Under the pieces are notes generated by a model, which worked only from the letters and a program-made list of their open reading frames with translations, had not been told where the DNA came from and searched no databases. This document shows, one piece after another, positions 1-5,931 of a stretch of 12,254 nucleotides of DNA; position 1 is the stretch's first letter, and each line of letters begins with the position of its first letter. The translations under genes and the position numbers were made by a program. Origin of the DNA: JBOGZI01 sp050697275 (GTDB lineage Bacteria; Actinomycetota; Thermoleophilia; Solirubrobacterales; 70-9); NCBI GenBank assembly GCA_050697275.1, contig JBOGZI010000294.1, positions 1 to 12,254 of the forward strand, given 5' to 3'.

Positions 1-1
1 C

Positions 2-1072
2 CTGTACATGCACACCGGCGACAACATGCTCGCCATCTACGCGTCGGAGAAGGCGCTGCGGCTGGCCGAACGTCTCGGCGAGGCGAGGGCGGCGAGCCGC
101 GCCCACGGGATCTTCGGCCGCGTCTTCGGACGGATCGGCGACTCGGCGAAGGCCCGCGAGAACCTGGAGCGTTCGGTGGCCCTCGCCCGGGACTCCGACC
201 GCGGCGAGGCCGTCCGGGCGCTGCTCACCCTCGGCTATCACCTCGAGGTGTCCGAGGCCGAGTACGCGGGCGCCGCCGACGCCTACCGCGAGGCGCTCGA
301 GATCGCCCAGCAGGTGGGAGATCTGCCGTCCCAGGTCGAGCTGCACGCCTCGCTCGGGCAGCTCGCGGTGTACCGCGCCGACTGGGAGGAGGTGGAGCGC
401 GCCGCGGAAGCCAGCGCCGAGCTCGCCGAGCGCGAGGGACTGCACGGCAAGCTCTGCTTCCCCTACGTGCTGCGCGGGATCCTCGCCTGGCGGAGCGGCG
501 AGTGGGACGACGCCGAGCGGGCCCTGCGCCGCGCGCACGAGCTCGGAGAGCAGGTGGGCCGCTCGGAGGTGGCCTTCTCGGCGCTGTTCTGGCTCGCCGC
601 CGTGCTTCGCGACCGCGGCGACTTCGCCGCGGCCGAGACCGAGCTGGCGAAGGCGCTCGACATCTGCGAGCGCGCCGGCCTGATCGCGCAGTCGGTGGAG
701 GCGATCTCGGCCCGCGCGGTCACCCTGGCCCTCGCCGGTCGGGACGAGCAGGGGAGGGCGGCGGCGGAGGAGGCGGAGCGGCTCGCCGGCCGGCTCCACT
801 ACCCGGTCGGGAAGGCCGCCAAGGCCGAGGCGGCAGGCGCCACCGCCGAAGACTCCGAGCAGGCCGCCGCCGAGATCGAGCGAGCCTGCGCGCAGTGGGG
901 CGAGCTCGGGCGTCCGCTCGATGCGGCCCGCTGCAAGGTGGTGCGCGGCAGGCTGATGGCCGAGACGGACCCCCAGGTTTCGGGCGAGCTGCTCGGGGCG
1001 GCGTCCGAGGACTACGAGGAGCTCGGGGCGCCCGCCCTTGCCGCCAGGGCGCGGGAGCCGGTGGCCGGCTAG
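2..1072 (+). CDS. TPR-repeat protein, C-terminal part (5' end outside window)
   Basis: The frame is open from the left window edge (codons before the ATG at 8 contain no stop), so this is most likely the C-terminal part of a longer protein. The visible 350 or so residues are almost all amphipathic helix pairs with TPR spacing: Ala/Gly at the tight packing positions, 'GD..A'-type turns and 'A.EALEIA..VGD'-type helices recurring every 35-40 residues. No catalytic motif is visible. Arrays like this commonly form the C-terminal half of large actinobacterial regulators with an AAA/STAND ATPase or adenylate-cyclase front end, where they act as a protein-binding or sensor surface. That parent architecture is inference, because only the repeats are here. 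The stop codon directly abuts the ATG of the SRPBCC gene, implying co-transcription and translational coupling. Confident about TPR, not about the full protein. Confidence 0.8.
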   Translation: MYMHTGDNMLAIYASEKALRLAERLGEARAASRAHGIFGRVFGRIGDSAKARENLERSVALARDSDRGEAVRALLTLGYHLEVSEAEYAGAADAYREALEIAQQVGDLPSQVELHASLGQLAVYRADWEEVERAAEASAELAEREGLHGKLCFPYVLRGILAWRSGEWDDAERALRRAHELGEQVGRSEVAFSALFWLAAVLRDRGDFAAAETELAKALDICERAGLIAQSVEAISARAVTLALAGRDEQGRAAAEEAERLAGRLHYPVGKAAKAEAAGATAEDSEQAAAEIERACAQWGELGRPLDAARCKVVRGRLMAETDPQVSGELLGAASEDYEELGAPALAARAREPVAG

Positions 1073-1531
1073 ATGTCCTCCTGGAAGCAGCAGGCCCTGA
1101 TCGAGGCTCCGGTCGAGCGGGTCTGGGAGTTGCTCGAGGATCCGGCCCGGTACGCCGAGTGGAACCAGGACTCGGTCGCGGTGACGGGAGTCCCCACCCG
1201 GGTCGAGAAGGGCTCCACCTTCACGCACACCGGCCGCGGGCCCCTCGGGATGAAGGCGACGACCACCTTCGAGGTGACGGAGTTCGAGGACCTGCGGGAG
1301 ATCAAGCTCCGCTGCCAGACCTCGGGCTATTACTCGCACTGGACGCTGACCGAGGCCCGCGGTAGCACCTTCGCCGACATCGAGTTCGGGGTCGAGCCCT
1401 TGCCGGGGCTCCAGGGCCGCGCGCTGAGCGCCCTGCAAACCAAGGGATATCTGCGGCGGGCCCTCGAGCACACCCTGGACAGCCTGCGCCGCGCCGCGAC
1501 CGGTCGCGCCCGCGCCGGAGCGGGTTCCTAG
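1073..1531 (+). CDS. SRPBCC (START-like) family protein
   Basis: A 152-residue protein with the classic opening of the SRPBCC/polyketide cyclase-dehydrase fold: a first strand followed by 'IEAPVERVWELLEDPARYAEWN' in residues 10-31, the helix-grip start where a beta strand is followed by 'P...VW..L.D...Y..W'. A run of antiparallel strands follows (about 36-110), then a long C-terminal amphipathic helix (about 118-145) that closes the hydrophobic pocket. Proteins of this fold bind lipids, polyketides or other hydrophobic ligands. The substrate cannot be read from the sequence, and no catalytic residue stands out. It starts immediately after the stop of the TPR gene (TAG then ATG) with no clear Shine-Dalgarno at the usual distance, so it is probably translationally coupled. 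No signal peptide, so probably cytoplasmic. Confidence 0.85.
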   Translation: MSSWKQQALIEAPVERVWELLEDPARYAEWNQDSVAVTGVPTRVEKGSTFTHTGRGPLGMKATTTFEVTEFEDLREIKLRCQTSGYYSHWTLTEARGSTFADIEFGVEPLPGLQGRALSALQTKGYLRRALEHTLDSLRRAATGRARAGAGS

Positions 1532-1547
1532 CGGCTACGTTCAGCCG

Positions 1548-2366
1548 GTGCCGAAGCTCAGCCGCGACGACGGCGTAGAGATCCACTGGGAGGAGCGCGG
1601 CGACGGCCCGCCGGTCATCCTCGCCCCGTACTGGTCCGGCCATCCCAGCGCCTTCGACCCGATCGAGGACGAGCTGGGCCGGGACCACCGGGTGGTGCGG
1701 TACGACACACGCGGCACCGGCGAGTCCACCCGTACCGGCCCGCACGACATCGAGACGGCCGCCGCCGACCTGGAGGCGATCGCCGAGGACCGTGGCGGCG
1801 AAGCCGTCGTCCTCGCTCTGGCTGACGCGTGCCCGCGCGCGGTGCAGGTGGCCGCGACCCGCCCCGACCTGGTCAGGGCGGTGGTCGCGCCCGGCTCGGC
1901 GCCGCTGCTGCTCGAGGTGATGCGCGGCGCGGACGCACTGCTCGCCTCCGAGACGGTGATCGAGGCCTTCATCGAGATGATCGGAACCGACTACCGCGGC
2001 GCCCTCCGGACCCTGATGACGCAGACCAACCCACAGATGGACGAGGAGGAGTTGCGCGCCCGGGTGACCGCCCAGGCCGACTACTGCCCGGCGGCGACGG
2101 CCCTGGGCCGGGTCGAGGCCTGGCTCGCCGACAACTCCGCCGAGCCGGGACGCGCGATCGGGGGCCGGCTGGCGATCGTCTACTCCGAGACGATGGGAGG
2201 GGCCTGGCTGCCGGCGGGCGAGGAGATGGCGCGGCGGGTCGCGGAGCATCTGCCCGAGGCGCGCCTGGAGCCGGTCGACGACGGGATCGTCAGCCGACCG
2301 GACCTGACCGCCGCCGTCGTCCGCTCGCTCTCGTCCGCGCCCGGGGCGGCGGAGGGCGAAAAGTAG
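1548..2366 (+). CDS. Alpha/beta-hydrolase-fold protein, probably catalytically degenerate
   Basis: A 272-residue alpha/beta-hydrolase-fold protein with a GTG start at 1548. Recognisable parts are the first strands ('VEIHWEERGDGPPVILAP', residues 10-27), the strand-4 'RYDTRGTGES' (51-60) and the helix after the nucleophile elbow followed by 'RPDLVRAVVAPGS' (105-117). Where the family has G-x-S-x-G, this protein has L-A-D-A-C (91-95): no serine, no flanking glycine, Asp in the nucleophile slot. The C-terminal catalytic His expected after the last strand is also absent ('VDDGIVSRPDL', 243-252). Asp can be a true nucleophile in dehalogenases and epoxide hydrolases, but losing the glycines and the His favours a non-enzymatic binding or regulatory role. 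That role is inference. It lies 16 bp after the SRPBCC gene, with a weak TANNNT box (TACGTT, 1536-1541) 6 nt before the start. The same fold occurs as the N-terminal domain of some actinobacterial adenylate cyclases. Confidence 0.8.
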   Translation: MPKLSRDDGVEIHWEERGDGPPVILAPYWSGHPSAFDPIEDELGRDHRVVRYDTRGTGESTRTGPHDIETAAADLEAIAEDRGGEAVVLALADACPRAVQVAATRPDLVRAVVAPGSAPLLLEVMRGADALLASETVIEAFIEMIGTDYRGALRTLMTQTNPQMDEEELRARVTAQADYCPAATALGRVEAWLADNSAEPGRAIGGRLAIVYSETMGGAWLPAGEEMARRVAEHLPEARLEPVDDGIVSRPDLTAAVVRSLSSAPGAAEGEK

Positions 2367-2369
2367 AAT
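2364..2369 (+). promoter_or_regulatory. Putative -10 box (TAGAAT) of a leaderless EVE-domain mRNA
   Basis: TAGAAT matches the TATAAT consensus at 5 of 6 positions and sits 7 nt before the ATG at 2377. That would put transcription start at or next to the A of the ATG and give a leaderless mRNA. There is no purine-rich Shine-Dalgarno in the gap. The first three bases are also the TAG stop of the preceding gene. No convincing -35 hexamer is visible. The box suggests the EVE and DUF2203 genes can be transcribed separately from the upstream genes. Confidence 0.45.
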
Positions 2370-2376
2370 CCGCCCC

Positions 2377-2847
2377 ATGGCCGGGCGAACCGCCAAGAGC
2401 TGGATCCTGACCGGCTCGCTGGAGAATTTCCGGATCAACGTGGAGCGGGGATTCGACCTGATCGGCTTCAAGGAGCGGCGGCGGCGGCAGGCCGAGGAGT
2501 TCGAGCCCGGCGACGAGATCTTCTTCTACGTCACCGGCGTGCAGGCGTTCGGCGGCGTCGTCCGGGTGACCTCCGAGACGTTCGAGGACCGCACCCAGGT
2601 CTGGCCCCAGGGTCGGAAGAAGCGGCCGGAGCCGTATCCGTGGCGGGTCGATGCGGAGCCGCTGCTGGTGCTCGGCGAGGACGAGTTCGTGCCCGCCGAG
2701 GAGGTCGCCCCGCAGCTCGAGCACGTCGCCAAGTGGCCCGAGGAGCACTGGCATCTCGCCTTCCAGGGCCAGCTCCGGCAGATCTCGTCTGCCGACGCGC
2801 GGCTGCTGCGCGACCGCCTCTCGGCCGCCGCGCCGGTGACGCGATGA
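2377..2847 (+). CDS. EVE-domain (PUA-like) protein
   Basis: A 156-residue stand-alone EVE domain. Diagnostic features are the N-terminal 'SWILTGSLENF' strand (residues 8-18), the 'F.PGDEIFFYVTGVQAFGGVVRV' strand-turn-strand (42-64) that forms the PUA-like barrel, and aromatic residues (W76, W89, W120, W125) of the kind that line the ligand pocket. EVE domains are related to PUA and YTH folds and bind modified bases in DNA or RNA, often 5-methylcytosine derivatives. They occur alone or fused to restriction enzymes. The ligand here is not known. No nuclease or McrB-like GTPase is nearby, so a defence role is not supported by context. A possible leaderless start is given by the TAGAAT box just upstream. 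The gene overlaps the next by 4 nt (ATGA at 2844-2847), so the two are translationally coupled. Confidence 0.88.
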   Translation: MAGRTAKSWILTGSLENFRINVERGFDLIGFKERRRRQAEEFEPGDEIFFYVTGVQAFGGVVRVTSETFEDRTQVWPQGRKKRPEPYPWRVDAEPLLVLGEDEFVPAEEVAPQLEHVAKWPEEHWHLAFQGQLRQISSADARLLRDRLSAAAPVTR

Positions 2848-3245
2848 GCGAGGGCGGAACCGAGCTGCTGCACGAGCGCCACTTCACCCGCGAGGAGGCG
2901 AACGCCATGCTGCCCCGTCTGAAGCCGCTGCTGCGCCAGCTCCGCGACGCGAAGGACGAGCTCACCGACACCGAGGCGCACGAGGTCCTTTCCGAGGCGG
3001 CCGGGGGGAACGGTGGCGGCGAGGAGGGCCACCAGGTTGGGGTCGCGTTCCTCGAGGTGCGCCGGCTGCTCGAGGTGCTCGAGGAGGCGGGCATCGTGCT
3101 CCGCGACATCGACCGCGGCCTGGTCGACTTCCCCGCCGTGATCGACCAGCGCGAGCTCTACCTCTGCTGGGAGCTGGGTGAGGACGAGGTCGACTTCTGG
3201 CACGAGCTCGGCGACGGGTACCGCGGCCGCCAGCCGCTCGACTAG
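2844..3245 (+). CDS. DUF2203 family protein
   Basis: A 133-residue protein of the DUF2203 family, whose function is unknown. The N-terminal half is a helical hairpin ('FTREEANAMLPRLKPLLRQLRDAKDEL', residues 14-40, and about 65-82) separated by a Gly-rich linker (54-62). The C-terminal half holds the family signature: 'EAGIVLRDIDRGLVDFPA' (81-98), then 'ELYLCWELGEDEVDFWHELGDGYRGRQPL' (104-132), with conserved Asp, His and Trp residues. There is no signal peptide or membrane segment. It overlaps the EVE-domain gene by 4 nt at ATGA, so the products are likely made together, and the TAG stop falls at the very edge of a dispersed repeat that continues into the next gene. Family assignment is confident. 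A metal-binding or enzymatic role for the conserved C-terminal acidic and His residues would be speculation. Confidence 0.88.
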   Translation: MSEGGTELLHERHFTREEANAMLPRLKPLLRQLRDAKDELTDTEAHEVLSEAAGGNGGGEEGHQVGVAFLEVRRLLEVLEEAGIVLRDIDRGLVDFPAVIDQRELYLCWELGEDEVDFWHELGDGYRGRQPLD

Positions 3246-3320
3246 ATGCCAGGGCGCTCCGTAGATGCGAGGGCGCGCGACAGCGCGACCCGTGAGATAT
3301 CTGAGCGCGACCCGTTTTAT
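3244..3320 (+). repeat. Dispersed hairpin repeat, copy 1 (plus orientation)
   Basis: A 77-bp element with start edge AGATGC, conserved box GATGCGAGGG (3264-3273), a perfect hairpin CGCGC-GACA-GCGCG (3274-3287) and conserved end box ACCCGTTT (3310-3317). Over 3264-3298 it matches copy 2 (8289-8323, opposite strand) at 33 of 35 bases, and the two copies have nearly equal total length (77 and 78 bp). It overlaps the stop of the DUF2203 gene and supplies the ATG and first 25 codons of the next gene. The nonamer GGGCGCTCC occurs at 3252-3260 and again just past the element at 3322-3330. Confidence 0.8.
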
Positions 3321-3791
3321 CGGGCGCTCCCGCGCCAGCTCGCACGCGACCTGCGCGGTCTCGGCGGCGACGAGCGCGTCGCCTTCCTCGGCGCGGCGGT
3401 GATCGTCGGCAGCATGCTGCTGCCCTGGTACCGGGCGCCGGTGGCCAGCGACCTGGTGCAGACGGGCTTCGGCGCCTTCAACTTCGCGACCGGCGCCCTG
3501 GTGCTGATCGCGGTCGCCACCGCCTATCTCGCGCTCGAGATCGGCGGCGGGTACGTGCCGCCGCGGCCGCTGCGCGAATGGGGCTTGCTGGTCGCCGCGG
3601 GTGCCTGGGCCGCGCTGATCGTCCTCTACCTGATGGTCGACCGCCCCGAGTTCCGCCTCGCCGGCATCGATGAGTCCTACGAGCTCCATTACGGGATCTT
3701 CGTGGCGCTCGGAGGCGCCCTGCTGGTCGTCGCCTCCGGGCTGCGCCTGCGCCCGCGCGAGCGCCGCGCCCGCCCCCAGGCGCCCGACTGA
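3246..3791 (+). CDS. Hypothetical four-helix membrane protein with repeat-derived N-terminus
   Basis: A 181-residue integral membrane protein of unknown function. Hydrophobic segments are at about 44-62, 78-98, 112-131 and 148-166. The first ends in 'LLPWYR' (58-63), and a basic Arg-rich tail (167-177) should be cytoplasmic. A small-membrane-protein pattern with an 'LLPWY' motif after helix 1 is something I associate with actinobacterial DUF-type proteins, but I cannot name the family. The first 25 residues are encoded by a copy of the dispersed hairpin repeat, including the ATG. The frame is closed by the DUF2203 stop immediately before that ATG, and no in-frame ATG, GTG or TTG exists before helix 1, so the start really does lie in the repeat unless a rare codon is used. 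There is no Shine-Dalgarno, and TAG-ATG adjacency suggests translational coupling to the DUF2203 gene. Confidence 0.72.
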   Translation: MPGRSVDARARDSATREISERDPFYRALPRQLARDLRGLGGDERVAFLGAAVIVGSMLLPWYRAPVASDLVQTGFGAFNFATGALVLIAVATAYLALEIGGGYVPPRPLREWGLLVAAGAWAALIVLYLMVDRPEFRLAGIDESYELHYGIFVALGGALLVVASGLRLRPRERRARPQAPD

Positions 3792-3800
3792 TCGGGCGCC
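3779..3800. terminator. Hairpin between convergent genes, probable bidirectional terminator
   Basis: A perfect inverted repeat, GGCGCCCGA / TCGGGCGCC (3779-3787 and 3792-3800), with a 4-nt loop CTGA. It covers the stop codon of the plus-strand membrane protein gene (TGA 3789-3791) and ends 2 bp before the stop of the convergent small-protein gene. The stem is all but one pair G:C or C:G. No T-run follows on either strand, so this is not a textbook intrinsic terminator. U-less hairpins have been proposed as terminators or mRNA 3'-end stabilisers in GC-rich actinobacteria. Position and symmetry fit a shared 3' end. Confidence 0.6.
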
Positions 3801-3802
3801 GG

Positions 3803-4027
3803 CTAGCGCGTCCCGGGCGCGTGGATGCCCGGCCGCGAGGGAGGCTCCTCCTCGGTGGCGATCAGAGCGAGCGGGAGCAGCAGGGTGGCGAGGAAGATCA
3901 TCGCGATCCCGATCCCGACGATCAGCCGGCTCTTGTAGAGGTGCCCGGCGGCGCCCAGGAAGAAGCCGACCAGCATCAGCACCAGGTAGGGGCTGATCGT
4001 GTGCGGGAGGATGTCGGCGATCGCCAT
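3803..4027 (-). CDS. Small two-helix membrane protein, function unknown
   Basis: A 74-residue protein with two hydrophobic helices (about residues 11-29 and 35-57) joined by a short basic turn ('YKSR', 31-34). A Pro- and Glu-containing tail (58-74) follows. No motif identifies its function. The first helix carries a GxxxG-like 'GFFLGAAGH' stretch that could support helix packing. The start ATG (4025-4027, read on the minus strand) has no Shine-Dalgarno. It lies 6 nt downstream of GATAAT (4034-4039, minus), a near-perfect -10 box, which supports both this start and a leaderless mRNA. It is transcribed divergently from ppk2, with a long dyad between the two promoters, and convergently with the four-helix membrane protein gene. 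Coding status is supported by the clean membrane topology, the promoter and the neat fit between flanking signals. Confidence 0.72.
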   Translation of the reverse strand: MAIADILPHTISPYLVLMLVGFFLGAAGHLYKSRLIVGIGIAMIFLATLLLPLALIATEEEPPSRPGIHAPGTR

Positions 4028-4033
4028 GTCTGG

Positions 4034-4039
4034 ATTATC
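4034..4039 (-). promoter_or_regulatory. -10 box (GATAAT) for the small membrane protein gene
   Basis: Read on the minus strand, GATAAT matches TATAAT at 5 of 6 positions and ends 6 nt before the ATG, so the transcript would begin at or within a base or two of the start codon. No clear -35 hexamer is visible. The -35 region falls in the dyad shared with the ppk2 promoter. Confidence 0.5.
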
Positions 4040-4050
4040 GGGCAGGCGGC

Positions 4051-4079
4051 CGACCCCGGTTGCGCTCGAGCCGGGGTCG
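4051..4079. promoter_or_regulatory. Inverted repeat between divergent promoters, putative operator
   Basis: CGACCCCGG (4051-4059) and CCGGGGTCG (4071-4079) form a perfect 9-bp dyad around an 11-nt centre. The centre holds the ppk2 -35 candidate TTGCGC (4060-4065). The right arm fills the ppk2 -35/-10 spacer, and the left arm lies in the -35 region of the divergent small-protein promoter. That placement is what a repressor site serving both promoters would look like. The alternative is an RNA hairpin, but it lies upstream of both predicted transcription starts, so a DNA site is the better reading. Confidence 0.5.
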
Positions 4080-4088
4080 CGGGATGAT
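4060..4088 (+). promoter_or_regulatory. ppk2 promoter (TTGCGC, 17 bp, GATGAT)
   Basis: A -35 candidate TTGCGC (4060-4065) and a -10 candidate GATGAT (4083-4088) are separated by exactly 17 bp, the optimal sigma70-type spacing. The -10 ends 7 nt before the GTG at 4096. This makes the ATG at 4084, which lies inside the -10 box, an unlikely start, and favours a leaderless GTG-initiated mRNA. Confidence 0.55.
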
Positions 4089-4095
4089 CAACGCC

Positions 4096-4953
4096 GTGGA
4101 AGCGACGCTTCCGGTCACCGAGAAGCTGCCGCGCAAGCTGTACGAGAAGGAGCTGCTGCGGCTGCAGGTCGAGCTGGTCGCGATGGCGGACTGGGTAAAG
4201 CGAAGCCGCAGTCGCGTGGTCGTGATCTTCGAGGGCCGCGACGCGGCCGGCAAGGGCGGCGTGATCAAGCGGATCACGGAGTACGTCAGCCCCCGAGTCG
4301 CCCGGGTGGTCGCCCTGCCGGCCCCCACCGAGCGCGAGCAGAGCCAGTGGTACTTCCAGCGCTACGTCGGCCATCTGCCCGCCGCCGGGGAGATCGTCCT
4401 CTTCGACCGCAGCTGGTACAACCGCGCCGGGGTGGAGAAGGTGATGGGCTTCTGCACCCCAGAGGAGTACCGCCGCTTCCTCCATCAGTGCCCGATCTTC
4501 GAGCGGATGCTCGTGGACGACGGGATCGTCCTGCTCAAGTACTGGTTCTCGGTCTCGGACGAGATGCAGGAGCGCCGCTTCAAGGCCCGCATCGACGATC
4601 CGCTGAAGCAGTGGAAGCTGAGCCCGATGGATCTCGAGTCGCAGCGGCGCTGGGTGGACTACTCGCGGGCGAAGGACGAGATGTTCGTGCACACCGACAT
4701 CCAGGAGGCGCCCTGGCACGTGGTCGAGTCGGACATCAAGCGCAACGCACGCATCAACTGCATCACCCACCTGCTCTCGCAGGTCCCCTATCAGCACCGA
4801 AAGCCGGAGAAGATCAAGCTGCCCAAGCGCCAGGACGACTCGGGGTACGTCCGTCCCCCCCTCGGCACGAACGCCTACGTGCCGGACGCCGCCGCCCAGT
4901 TGCTGGCAGGGCGCAACTCGAAGCCGAAGCGGGCGAAGCAGAAGAAGAGGTAG
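4096..4953 (+). CDS. ppk2: Polyphosphate kinase 2 (PPK2 class I)
   Basis: Transfers phosphate between inorganic polyphosphate and nucleoside diphosphates (ADP or GDP to ATP or GTP, reversible), linking the polyphosphate store to nucleotide supply in the cytoplasm. The family is clear. Counting from the GTG, the Walker A loop is 'GRDAAGKGG' (residues 47-55) and the Walker B region is 'LFDRSWYNRAGVE' (102-114). The lid and core continue with 'KYWFSVSDEMQERRF' and 'DDPLKQWKLSPMDLES', the Arg/Lys-rich segment that contacts polyphosphate. The tail (about 245-285) is highly basic. At 285 residues it matches single-domain class I PPK2. The start is chosen at GTG 4096 because the upstream ATG at 4084 (4 residues longer) lies in the -10 box. 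The 5' flank carries a dyad over the promoter, suggesting dedicated control, for example by phosphate or stress. The regulator is not in the window. Confidence 0.93.
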   Translation: MEATLPVTEKLPRKLYEKELLRLQVELVAMADWVKRSRSRVVVIFEGRDAAGKGGVIKRITEYVSPRVARVVALPAPTEREQSQWYFQRYVGHLPAAGEIVLFDRSWYNRAGVEKVMGFCTPEEYRRFLHQCPIFERMLVDDGIVLLKYWFSVSDEMQERRFKARIDDPLKQWKLSPMDLESQRRWVDYSRAKDEMFVHTDIQEAPWHVVESDIKRNARINCITHLLSQVPYQHRKPEKIKLPKRQDDSGYVRPPLGTNAYVPDAAAQLLAGRNSKPKRAKQKKR

Positions 4954-4962
4954 GGCCCCTCC

Positions 4963-4968
4963 TATCAT
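4963..4968 (+). promoter_or_regulatory. Putative -10 box (TATCAT) for the MoxR/VWA pair
   Basis: TATCAT matches TATAAT at 5 of 6 positions and lies in the 24-nt gap between ppk2 and the ATPase gene, 9 nt before the ATG at 4978. Transcription would start 1-3 nt before the ATG. There is no -35 and no strong Shine-Dalgarno, though GGGG at 4972-4975 is close to the start. Fits a nearly leaderless transcript that makes the pair independent of ppk2. Confidence 0.4.
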
Positions 4969-4977
4969 CCCGGGGCA

Positions 4978-5928
4978 ATGGCTCAGGCTGACGCCCCCCA
5001 GTCGGTGGTCGAGGTCCGCGAGGGCCTGGCCGAGGTCGGCTATCTGGCCGACGAGGCCGCGGCGCTGGTCGCCTTCCTCGCACAGCGGCTCGGCAAGCCG
5101 GTGCTGGTCGAGGGCCCCGCCGGGGTGGGCAAGACCGAGCTGGCCAAGGCGCTCTCCCGCGACACCGGCCGGCGGCTGATCCGCCTGCAGTGCTACGAGG
5201 GTCTCGACGAGGCGAAGGCGCTGTATGAGTGGAACTACCGCAAGCAGCTCTTGCGGATCCAGGCCGAGTCGGGCGGCGACGAGGCCGCCGGTTGGGAAAA
5301 GGCCCGGAGCGACATCTTCAGCGGCGACTTCCTGCTCACCCGCCCACTGCTGGAGGCGATCAGCGCCGACGACCCGGTCGTGCTGCTGATCGACGAGATC
5401 GACAAGACCGACCAGGAGTTCGAGGCGATGCTGCTGGAGGTCCTCTCGGACTTCCAGATCTCGATCCCGGAGCTCGGGGTGATCGAGGCGCAGACGATGC
5501 CGCTGGTGGTGCTCACCTCGAATAACTCCCGCGAGCTGACCGAGGCGCTGAAGCGCCGCTGCCTCTACCTCTGGCTCGACTATCCCTCGGTCGAGCGCGA
5601 GCTGGAGATCGTCCGCCTCCATTCCCCCGAGCTGGACGAGGGGCTGGCGCGGCGGCTGGTCGAGATCGTCCACATGGTCCGCCAGCTCGACCTGAAGAAG
5701 CCGCCCTCGATCGCCGAGTCGATCGACTGGGCGCGGACGCTGCTGCTGATCGGTGCCGACGACATCGACCGCGAGACCTTCGAGAGCTCGATGAGCATCA
5801 TCGTCAAGCACCGCTCCGACATCGACCTGGTCGCCGAGCGCGTCTCCGTCAACCTCGCGGAGCCCAGCTCGGCGCAGGGCGGGGTCCCCGAGGGCACGGG
5901 CGGGCCCTCGGCTCCGGCCGGGGGCTAG
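4978..5928 (+). CDS. MoxR-family AAA+ ATPase (CoxD-like)
   Basis: A 316-residue AAA+ chaperone-like ATPase of the MoxR group. Motifs appear in order: Walker A 'GPAGVGKT' (46-53), Walker B 'LLIDE' (136-140), sensor 1 'TSNN' (180-183) and the Arg-finger region 'ALKRRC' (190-195). A C-terminal lid domain lies at about 205-295, and a flexible Gly/Pro-rich tail at about 296-316. MoxR ATPases form hexamers and work with VWA-domain partners to insert metals into, or activate, protein complexes. CoxD, for instance, acts in maturation of the CO dehydrogenase active site. The next gene, 3 nt away, encodes a CoxE-like VWA protein, the standard partner. No CO dehydrogenase or methanol dehydrogenase genes are present, so the client of this pair is unknown. 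The ATG start is supported by the TATCAT box just before it. Confidence 0.92.
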   Translation: MAQADAPQSVVEVREGLAEVGYLADEAAALVAFLAQRLGKPVLVEGPAGVGKTELAKALSRDTGRRLIRLQCYEGLDEAKALYEWNYRKQLLRIQAESGGDEAAGWEKARSDIFSGDFLLTRPLLEAISADDPVVLLIDEIDKTDQEFEAMLLEVLSDFQISIPELGVIEAQTMPLVVLTSNNSRELTEALKRRCLYLWLDYPSVERELEIVRLHSPELDEGLARRLVEIVHMVRQLDLKKPPSIAESIDWARTLLLIGADDIDRETFESSMSIIVKHRSDIDLVAERVSVNLAEPSSAQGGVPEGTGGPSAPAGG

Positions 5929-5931
5929 GCC

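Noticed and set aside
3252..3330. GGGCGCTCC direct repeats read as a clean 9-bp target-site duplication
   Set aside because: The left nonamer aligns with the corresponding part of copy 2 (GGGGCTCC before GGGGATGCG), so it is most likely within the element. Copies 2 and 3 show no flanking direct repeats.
1302..3689. Long minus-strand open frames of 389 and 387 codons
   Set aside because: Antisense to the SRPBCC, hydrolase, EVE, DUF2203 and membrane protein genes. Composition is Arg/Ala/Gly-rich without domains, as expected for shadow frames.
3818..3850. Possible fourth repeat copy (GCGTGGATGCCC...CGAGGG)
   Set aside because: Only a partial resemblance to the left edge. There is no GATGCGAGGG box, no ACCCGTTT end, and the stretch is accounted for by the tail of the small membrane protein.
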